A stretch of DNA of 64,000 nucleotides from Rhipidocladum racemiflorum (Eukaryota > Streptophyta > Magnoliopsida > Poales > Poaceae). Position numbers and translations under genes: made by a program. The stretch is from contig CM070577.1 of NCBI GenBank assembly GCA_036346355.1, forward strand, positions 17,173,666-17,237,665, in the 5' to 3' direction. The notes under the pieces are model-generated. The model searched no databases and had not been told where the DNA came from. It saw only the letters and a program-made list of their open reading frames with translations. Shown here in pieces: positions 56,353-64,000 of this stretch; the stretch's first letter is position 1; each line of letters starts with the position of its first letter.

Positions 56353-56544
56353 GTCTCACTCTTGAGCTCAAAAACCAAATTAAGGTGTGCAACACATGCA
56401 ACACCCTCTCAAGAACTCACAAAAGCTCAAACACACTCAAGAATGCAGCAACTACTTGCAAAATAACTCCCCAAGGGGTACTTATATAGCCCCCATGTCA
56501 AAACTAGTCGTTGGGGACTAAAATTCAAAAAATCCTGGCATTTG

Positions 56545-57200
56545 CGATACTACTGCGAGCAAAAACCCGATAGTACCGCACCCCAGGCCAACGGCTAGAA
56601 AACTAGCCATTGCACAGCAAATGCAGTAGTACCATCATGTAAAATGCGGTAGTACCGATAATGCAGCAGTACCGCAGTGTAAACTGCGGTAGTGCCACTG
56701 ATTCAGCAACTAAAACGGTCATAACTTTTTAATCTGAAGTCCGATTTAGGTGATCTTGGACTCTATGGAGAGCTTATCAAGAGGGATACAATTTACACCC
56801 TTTTTCAAGATTTAATCACCCATAGATGTTTCCAAAGAACACAAAAACTCCAATTATTACACTTTGAAAAATATGTACCGGCAACTAAATAGCGGTACTA
56901 CCGAACCAGCGGTAGTACCAGCCTTTGAACCATGGTAGTGCCGGAATTTAAACTCAGAGAAAGACATAATTCTGTAAAATAACTACCGCTTCACAAAACC
57001 CGGTACTACTGCACCTACGGTAGTACCGCTCTAACAATTGCGGTAGCTCCGACCTTTGAATTACTCCAAAAAAACACCCTGTTTTGGAATAAACCTACCG
57101 CTTCACAAATAGCGGTAGTACCGGCCAACGGCAGTACCGACGTCCATATGGTTGTACTGTCGGCCTTGCGGTACTACCGGTATTAACACTGCGGTATTGC
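56545..57200. repeat. Cluster of GCGGTA-N-TACCGC dyads
   Basis: Some twenty full or partial copies of gcggtagtaccgc or gcggtactaccgc (same dyad, central G or C) at irregular spacing, for example 56647, 56892, 57113 and 57167. A smaller cluster is in the other LTR (23530-23740). Confidence 0.75.
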
Positions 57201-58899
57201 CGTCAAAACAGAGAAAACAGGATTTTCAACTGAAACCTTTTCTCTGAAACTTCATCAACTAATCTTTGAGCCAAATGGTGATCAACTCAAGATCACACTA
57301 AGTTGCAAAACACATTTGCAACGCTTCTCAAACCATGCTCAAAGAATTTTAATCATTTTGCGAAAACACACTTCGCAAACCAACTCAAAGATATATTTGC
57401 AAACACGTATTAAGCAAATAAATCCCGGAGCCTATGAGACTGATCCTCTTAGCCATGTGATGGTCAAACCATGACCAAATCAGTTTGCAAAAACCACGGT
57501 GCAAGTCACATGCTCTAGGATCCCGGACTCATAGACTTCCCGTTTATTCGCACAACGAACTTGCAAATAAACAATTAATTCATTTCACGTTTGAGTATCC
57601 TCGTTTTGCAACACATGCCAAAGCCTAGCTTCAAGCAACCAAATCAACTCAATTAAGATTTTGTTTAAAGAACGAACATGAAGTTCAACAATTGCAGTGC
57701 ATGCAAAATCTGTCCTTCATGTAAAAGCCAACGCATAAGCTCGTCATGTTTGCAACTCATGCAAATCAGAGCTACTATATGAAAAATCAAGCATATGCTT
57801 ATCCTATTTGTAACACATGCAAATTAGAGCAATATGCTAATAAAGCCAAGCATGAACTTTCCTCATTCGCAACACATGCCAAATGGTTAGCTCCATGCAA
57901 ATCCAAACAAGAAGAACGGCTTTGAGCTTGAGTGACCAGATTGAGTTTATCACCATAACATAAAGTTCAAACTAAAAAATCAACTCCTCTTAATAGTACG
58001 ACGCTAATTCTAGACACAAAGCTAGGAAACATCCTTAGCCTATCTAGTTATACCTTTGCACCGCCGCAAGCGATCCCCTTTGGGGCTTTAAGATCTTCAA
58101 TCTTTTCCCAGGGTCATGGCCTAGCTCCCTTGAAGTCTTTATGATCTTCAATCTTTTCTCATTTCAAGGTAGTCACCCAACTCTCTCTTGTTCATCTTCC
58201 TTTTTCATGGGAATCATCACCCGACTCTATTATCTCAATCACTTAGACTTAACCTAATTCATCCACAACTCATAGAAAATGGTTAGTCCAAGATGCATGG
58301 TTGCCTCAATCATTTGCACATTCCATTAACACATAATGGGTGCCACAATGATCGATTGAGCACAACTTAAAACAATTTAATGAATTTAAATGTGTCTTGA
58401 GCACATGATGCAACTGCTGCTTCATACTACTCAAGAGCTCTCCATTTGTCCTTAATCGATCACAAGAACACCATCAACACATGATAAAATATTCTTTGAT
58501 GATTAGAAGACAAATGAACTCAATTTAAACTTACATTTAAATTGATATGTTTCAGTGTATTGATTCTTTATATATGGAGTGAAGAGTAGATAAATACTTA
58601 TGGAACTTTAAGCTAAAGCTTGAACTCTCCTAAATATGTGCATCCATGTAATATATGAATTGGGAAATATAATACACATTTTGTGGTCAATATAATGGAG
58701 AATTCATATTTTAACTCAATTTCAAAGTATGCAATGAATAATAGAATAAATATACATACATACCTTGGATTTTTCATTTTCCATCCAAATATGAGACTAC
58801 TAACAGTAAGCTCAATAAATATGTTAGTCTCACAGAGATTACATTTGTCATTAAACAAAGATTACACATTAATTAAAACCAATGGAGCTTGAACTTACA

Positions 58900-59660
58900 A
58901 TCTCCTCCTTTTTGTGATTGATGACAAATCAACTATTAATTCCCTATTTGGATGAAAAACATTGCAAAGGGTTTTGAAGATTGAAAACGAATGAGACAAT
59001 AAAGTTTTAAATTCATAAAACTTCCCTTTTGCATTAAACACTCCCTTAAACTCCCTCTTTTTGGCAATAAAGTAAAACTCCCCCCTTTTGGCAAATAAGG
59101 CAATTTAAACGCAAGGGAGGTGGCTCTCATACCAATTTAAAGTTCTTATATCAAATTAAAAGCAAAGAGGGAATTAAGAGACACTCATAAATTCTCCCCC
59201 TTTTGGCATTAAACATCAAAAATGAAAAACCAATCCAAAACGGGGATTACTTTGAAAGCTCGAGTGCTAAACGGTAGAGCATATGGATTGAGAAAGATTG
59301 CAATCAAAAGAGGGGAAATAATTCAAATGAAAGAACCAGAAAGCACTTAGTTTTCCCCCTTTCACCAATGCTCCCCTTTTTGAGAAACTCCAAATGAAAA
59401 CAATAGAGGGCTCTCAACAAAAGATAGCACTTTTAAAAGTAATCTCATGGGTATTTGCTTGAAGATCTTTTTTGGAGAATGTGCTATAAAAAGAAGGTTC
59501 CTTGAAGATCGATGCTCAACATGGGAATCTCCTCTTTATGTATTTCAATTTATAAAGAATCTCACACAGAGAACTCTTAAGCAATTGAACTTACAATTTG
59601 AGTTTGAGAGAAAAATCCAATCAAATAAATTTGGGTATCAAAGCATGGCTTTAAAAAGCA
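58900..59660 (-). mobile_element. SIRE-like internal region next to PPT, non-coding
   Basis: Contains the polypurine tract and repeated ccccttttggca / ctcccccctttt phrases (59035-59400), resembling reiterated PPT-like sequence on the minus strand. No reading frame is supported. Confidence 0.5.
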
Positions 59661-59665
59661 ACTAA

Positions 59666-60081
59666 GATACCACTTGTAAAATCAAATCTCAAGGAAATTG
59701 ATACCACTTGAAGGACTCAAAGATATCGCTTGCAAGATAATCCAAAATATTATGGGTACTAGAGTAATAAACACTAAAAGGTATCCGAGCAAATGCACTC
59801 ACAAAGGGGTCGATACCCTTTGTTGGCCTGATACCAATTGAAGAAATCAAATAAGAATGATACCACTTGTAAGAATTCACGGATACTATTTGAAGGAAAT
59901 TTGATAAAAGTGAAGGGTATCAGAGCAATAAAAACTTGAGGGTATCAGAGCAGAAAAAGGAGATACCACTTATAATGCTTACTTTTTTAATTGATCCCAC
60001 ATGTAAATACTTTTTTCAAATGATACTATTTGTAAAAGATACCACTTGTAAAGATCATTTTGCATAAGGATACCACTTGAT
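59666..60081. repeat. Cluster of primer-binding-site-like motifs
   Basis: GATACCACTTGTAA or close variants at 59666, 59700, 59722, 59830, 59859, 59882, 59962, 59993, 60022, 60038 and 60069. GGTATCAGAGCA or variants occur on the other strand at 59780, 59916 and 59941. GATACCA is the complement of TGGTATC, the start of an iMet-tRNA PBS, and GGTATCAGAGC is most of that PBS. Confidence 0.75.
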
Positions 60082-60099
60082 AAAATGTTGACATTTATT

Positions 60100-62040
60100 T
60101 TAAAACAAGCTCATATTCTCAAAGATAAACACTATATGTCAATTCAATATCAACTTTGTGATATGGCATGGTCAAAAAGAGAACATCTTCCAAATATACA
60201 AAACTTGATTAAACAAGCTCCAAAAGAATTCTGAAATAGATCATGGAGCTTCTTCATTCAAGTATAAACAAGTTTTGTTTTGAAAGGCACTTCCAAAATG
60301 AAGCCAATTTGAAGATATGACAACCTCAAAGATTTTAAAATCTGAAAATTTTAGGTTTTCAACTTTTTGTCATTCCATTTGAGCTTCAAAAGAGAGCTGA
60401 AAAGCTAGTGAGATGAGCTCCAATAAATCTGATAAAATTTGGCACTAGAGACCAACTATGGAGCATCAAATATCACAAAGATGGTCTCCTCAAATTATAG
60501 CTTAAAACCATGCAAAAGTGTGAATTTTTAGCATTTGATCAAAGAGAGAAAAGGCCATAACTTTTTCAAATATAGTTAAAATTATTTATAATTTTTCAGA
60601 AACATACTTTACGATCATACAAAGCTTTTCCAGAAAGAATTTTCTAAAAAGGAGTTTCCATTCAAAAGATATGCCAAATTTCACTTTGTAAGCATGATTT
60701 TTTCTTAAAGAGAAGAAAAGTCAAACTTTCTCAAATAAAGTCCAAATTGTTTGAAAATTTCCAAAAATGAACTTAGGAATATATATAAGGTTTTCCAAAA
60801 AGAATTTCTTTAAAAGGAATTTTCTTTCAAAAGATATGGCGAAATGCGTTTTGTAGGCATAAAAAGAAATTGAAATTCCATCAAAACCTCAAAATGCAAT
60901 TCAATTTGGATATCATGGAGATTTGAACTTTCATGGCTTTGAATAAGTTTGAAATACTATTTTAAGCCAAGATACACAAATAAATTCACCTCAAATTGCA
61001 AAACTCACAATATGCAAGAATAGGCTATTTTGGGTCAAATGAAAGTTTTTGACTAAATCCAAAAAGCTATAACTTTTGAACGGTTGGTCATTTGGAAAAA
61101 CTTCGAACTAAGGAAATGCTTGAAATAACCAACCCTATGAGTTTTGTGTTGACCACTTTTTCAAAAACTCAATAGATTTTGACTTATGAAAATATGTCCT
61201 TTAATCCAAAATTAAGATCATATAAGATCTATTTGAGGTCAACTTTGCTATTTTGTTTTTAAAATAGGGATTTTTACTCCGAAAGCATTGTAAAACATTT
61301 GAAATACATATTTAAGTACTTTTACAAATATTTTCACAAATTTTGGCCTTTTAAACAATATCTTTGACTTTTGACCAAAATGGCTCGTATAAAATGAACC
61401 ACTTGCATATAGTTTTCAACAACACTCCAAAGGAAATACCAAATAAAGCAAATGAGAAGATATTTTATTGGAATTGGTATGTATGAGTTTAAAATACCAT
61501 TTGGATCCAAGATATGACAAAGAATCCGGTCCAAGAGTTGAAACTCACATAGTGCTAGAATATGACCAATATAGGTCAAATATGGATTTTCAGGGAATTT
61601 CAAAAGCAAATAACTTTTACTATGTTGGTCTTTTGGAAATCTTTTGAACATGAAAATTGTTAAAAATGACCAACTCTAGGATTTTTGCTTTCAAATAATT
61701 TTCAAAATCATTTTACTTTTAGTTCTATAAAAAATTGTAAGTCTAAATCCAAAACAAGATAATAGTATTTTTATACATTTTCCAACTAGTTTTTCAAAGG
61801 ATTATTAATAGATGTACAAATTTTGAGTTTTTGGCTAAAATGGCTAGATTTTGAAAACTTATATAGCACTTATATAAATATGGGCACATGTAGGGATGTG
61901 ATACACATGAATATGAATTAGCACTCCCCCTAAATGTGTCACTCCTAAACTTGCTCAAGATTTGCAATAAAGAACAATAATAACAAGCAAGAGCAAATAC
62001 ACACAACAAGCAATTAAATTGATTTTCATGATACTAATGC
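60100..62040. repeat. Degenerate tandem repeats in SIRE-like internal region
   Basis: About 175-bp units at 60550-60870 share cataactttttcaaata, ttttccagaaagaattt and ttcaaaagatatg. Longer units at about 61050 and 61600 share ataacttttgaacggttggtcatttgg-like blocks. AT-rich and non-coding on both strands; the 105-residue minus frame at 61334-61651 has no family look. Confidence 0.55.
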
Positions 62041-62224
62041 ATCTAAACCTATACAAGGCTAAAAGCTATAATGTAATCAATTTAAATGCTTGTTACCGAG
62101 AGATGGGATTGGCTCATAATTGACTTGATTATCTTTATGCTTGGCTCCAATTGCAAATGATGAAGTCCTTTTCTTCTTGAGGAGTCCAAGCGTCCAATCC
62201 ATCTCTTACCATCTAAAATTCTTT

Positions 62225-62309
62225 TAGGCGGTTTTTGGTACCCAATCCTTGTTGGGTCCAACAATGTTAGTCACAAGATATTTAGGGACCCAAATGGCCC
62301 TAACTTTGA
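62225..62309 (-). pseudogene. Coding relic of SIRE-like polyprotein
   Basis: The minus strand reads VKVRAIWVPKYLVTNIVGPN, continuing into DWVPKTA and a TAA. Repeated WVPK is typical of SIRE/Opie-type polyproteins just before the pre-integrase part. It is the only pol-related coding piece seen in the internal region, so most of gag-pol is missing. Confidence 0.6.
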
Positions 62310-62360
62310 CATTATTGAATTGACTAACTTGACTAGGAATAGGTTTGCGATAATGATTCC

Positions 62361-62974
62361 TCTAAGCAAATAGTTTGCATTGTGACCAGAAGGCTTTGGA
62401 GGGCAATTTGATACACATGTAGCACTGTAGCAGAAACACTACACATCGTTTACTGCGGCAAAGGAATCCAAGGCATGCAGGTCCTGATCCGACGGCCAAA
62501 AACTGATAAATGCTTGAGCAGAGCACTGTGCTCCTGATCTGCAGTATCACTATTAGCTAATAATGCTGCCGATCCTATCCTAGTCCATTCCCACGATAGC
62601 CCACATCATCGGTCTTGACTCTTGACTCTTGACAGAGTGTAGATATAGGGCATGGGTGCAGCGTAAGATGCGCTATGTTGCCAATCCTATCCCCATTTCC
62701 ACAGGCTGTTCGATCTCTTACGGGCACTAGCACCGATCCACGACTACATATTATGGTCATGCATGCATGCACCGATAAAAATTCAGAAACAACAGGCACA
62801 GTACTCCTGATCCAAATTAACTGGACACACATACAACGACACACAACACAACTCAGCTCGATCCCTACGCACGTACATCACCATAGGCTACTTATATTAC
62901 TGCTGCAAAACGTAATGCATGCATTCGCCAATAACTAGTTGAGAAATCAAGCTCCGGCCTGCATCCAGGCCGGC
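62361..62974. other. 3' flank of the GDSL gene
   Basis: Intergenic sequence up to the minus-strand stop codon; it should hold the 3' UTR. Short frames here (62575-62844, 62675-62938) are not credible. Confidence 0.45.
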
Positions 62975-64000
62975 CTACGGCTGCCACGCGGCGAGCTGCT
63001 GGATGTTCATGGGGTAGACGAGGTCGGTGCCGGCGGAGAAGGCCGCCTTGCCGAGGAGCACGTTCACCCTCTCCGTCGGGTGGAAGGCGTCCCAGAAGAT
63101 GTACGTGTTCCGGTTCGGGCACGGCCGCTGGAACGGCAGGCACGTGATCATCCCCCGGTTCCTCCCGATCCCGCAGCACCCGCGGTCCGGCACGCTGAAC
63201 CCTGCATGAAATTTATTGCAATTGACAAACCCGTCCCTCTGTCACTGACTGTTCGCAACGACGATATGAATATGCATGTGTATATAGGGTCGTTGTGATG
63301 ATCGAGCTAGAGTAGTGGCTGGTGATTACCGTAGGACCACGGGTTCCTGAGGACCTCGGTGATCATGGCGTAGGTGTCGACGTAGATGAACTTGGCGCGG
63401 GGGAGGTTGACGTTGAGGGTGTTCACCATGGCCTTCACCTTGCTGTTGTAGGGGATGATGAGGTCGTCCACGTCCGGCGAGCACATGTTGGTCGGGTTCC
63501 GCGCGCGCATGTTCGGGATGCACGCCATCGACCCCACGCCGGCGATCACGAACCTGCGGGCTCCCAGGTTGTACAGGCTCTGCATGCGAGAACCAACACA
63601 CACAGACAGACATATTCAGATCAGAGATGGCAAGCGCTGCTTGATGCATGCACGCACGCACGCAGTGCGTGCTGATCTTAATTAACTTTGCATGCATGTG
63701 TGCGTGTGTTTGTCAGTGTGTACATGCAACTGCTTGATGAGCTTAATTAATCAATCACCTTGAGCTGCTTGGTGTACTGCTGCACCAGGAGCGTGGAGTA
63801 CTGCTCCCCGTTGTACTCGTTCCTGGTGTTGTAGTTGGGCATGAGGTAGTTGTTCAGGTAGTCGTTGCTGCCCATGCCCACGTAGAAGATGCTGCGCGCC
63901 AGCGAGCTGGCCAGCTTGCCAGCGCCCAGCCTCCCGGTGATCTGGTTCCGCGTTGACTCGAAGTTCTTGATCTGCTCGTTGAACGGGATGCGCCCGACCT
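62975..64000 (-). CDS. GDSL esterase/lipase (SGNH hydrolase), 3' exons
   Basis: Minus strand, open at the window edge. Exons: 63759-64000+ (donor CTCAAG|GTGATT), 63330-63579 (acceptor ATGCAG|, donor TACG|GTAATC), 62975-63201 (acceptor ATGCAG|, stop TAG). The phases agree. Block III GSNDYLNNYLMPNY, the central RFVIAGVGSMACIPN, CSPDVDDLIIPYN, the Cys-rich VPDRGCCGIGRNRG and block V FWDAFHPTE with the catalytic Asp-x-x-His are all present. The N-terminal GDS(L) block with the catalytic Ser and any signal peptide lie outside. Family members are mostly secreted ester hydrolases; the substrate cannot be told. GC-rich coding sequence, introns 128 and 179 bp. Confidence 0.93.

Larger units (their letters stand above)
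55900..58899 (-). mobile_element. SIRE-like 3' LTR, main piece
   Basis: Continuation of the LTR interrupted at 40844. Homologous to 22850-25895. It contains about twenty GGTAGTACC/GGTACTACC-type motifs (56545-57200), interrupted palindromes with ACACA loops (56263-57900), and ends TGTAAGTTC (minus strand) at 58899. Confidence 0.8.
40631..62360 (-). mobile_element. SIRE/Maximus-like copia element, split and 5'-truncated
   Basis: Minus strand. The polypurine tract (complement of atctcctcctttttgtg, 58900-58916) directly precedes the LTR start TGTAAGTTC. The 3' LTR is 55900-58899 plus 40631-40844, ending GACCCTACA. The internal region 58900-62360 is mostly non-coding. A coding relic at 62225-62309 reads AIWVPKYLVTNIVGP and DWVPKT, typical of SIRE-type polyproteins before the protease/integrase part. 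No 5' LTR is present, so the element is truncated near 62360 or ends there by rearrangement. The outer left 5-mer is ccact; its partner is not seen. Confidence 0.7.

Noticed and set aside
59666..60081. CRISPR-like array
   Set aside because: Repeats are short, in both orientations and irregularly spaced in a plant retroelement; no cas genes.
63322..63685. Plus-strand frames over the GDSL exons
   Set aside because: Shadows of GC-rich minus-strand exons with conserved GDSL blocks.
1..64000. tRNA, rRNA or other classical RNA genes
   Set aside because: None seen by eye; the TGGTATCAGAGC words are primer binding sites, not tRNA genes.

Overview
This window looks like a repeat-rich intergenic stretch of a grass (Poaceae) nuclear genome. 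Three things suggest this: large grass-type Ty3/gypsy (Tekay- and Tat-like) and Ty1/copia (SIRE/Maximus-like) elements, Stowaway and Tourist MITEs, and GC-rich host exons with short GT-AG introns. I cannot name the species. Only three host genes are supported: an intronless AP2/ERF transcription factor (28951-29517, +), a three-exon UPF0301/AlgH-like gene (37059-39801, -), and the 3' part of a GDSL esterase/lipase gene (62975 to the window edge, -).

Layout. 1-22484 is a tandem Tekay/RIRE3-RIRE8-like gypsy array, LTR-internal-LTR-internal-LTR, with a period near 10.35 kb. Each unit has an iMet-type PBS, an extra ORF0, a spacer of repeated hairpins, and a decayed gag-pol with a chromodomain-like C terminus. 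22636-25895 is a solo LTR of a SIRE-like copia family (- strand). 25896-28300 is a GC-rich, possibly hAT-derived stretch with CT/GA simple repeats. 28300-29517 is the ERF gene and its promoter. 29518-37000 is AT-rich and holds a Stowaway MITE, a small hAT element, a Tourist MITE, a solo gypsy LTR and about 180-bp tandem repeats. 37059-39801 is the AlgH-like gene, with a Tourist MITE in intron 1.

40040-62360 is a nested stack. A copia LTR/leader was hit by a SIRE-like element (- strand; its 3' LTR is 40631-40844 plus 55900-58899). That LTR was hit by a complete Tat-lineage gypsy element (40845-55894, TSD AAACT). The Tat element was in turn hit by a gypsy element now reduced to a solo LTR (44245-47722, TSD CAAGG). 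The Tat element carries an antisense, intron-containing gene between pol and its 3' LTR.

Most notable are structural signals not explained by protein coding. (1) A palindrome-palindrome-hairpin module lies about 640-730 bp before the 3' end of three different gypsy LTR families; its symmetry is kept while its sequence changes. (2) The ORF0-gag spacer holds repeated twin hairpins with compensatory stem changes. (3) The SIRE-like LTRs hold interrupted palindromes with a constant ACACA loop and changing stems. (4) A 0.4-kb cluster contains about 14 primer-binding-site-like motifs. Differences between the tandem Tekay copies cluster at CAG/CTG and CG-rich sites, often as indels, so some apparent frameshifts may be consensus errors at methylated cytosines.
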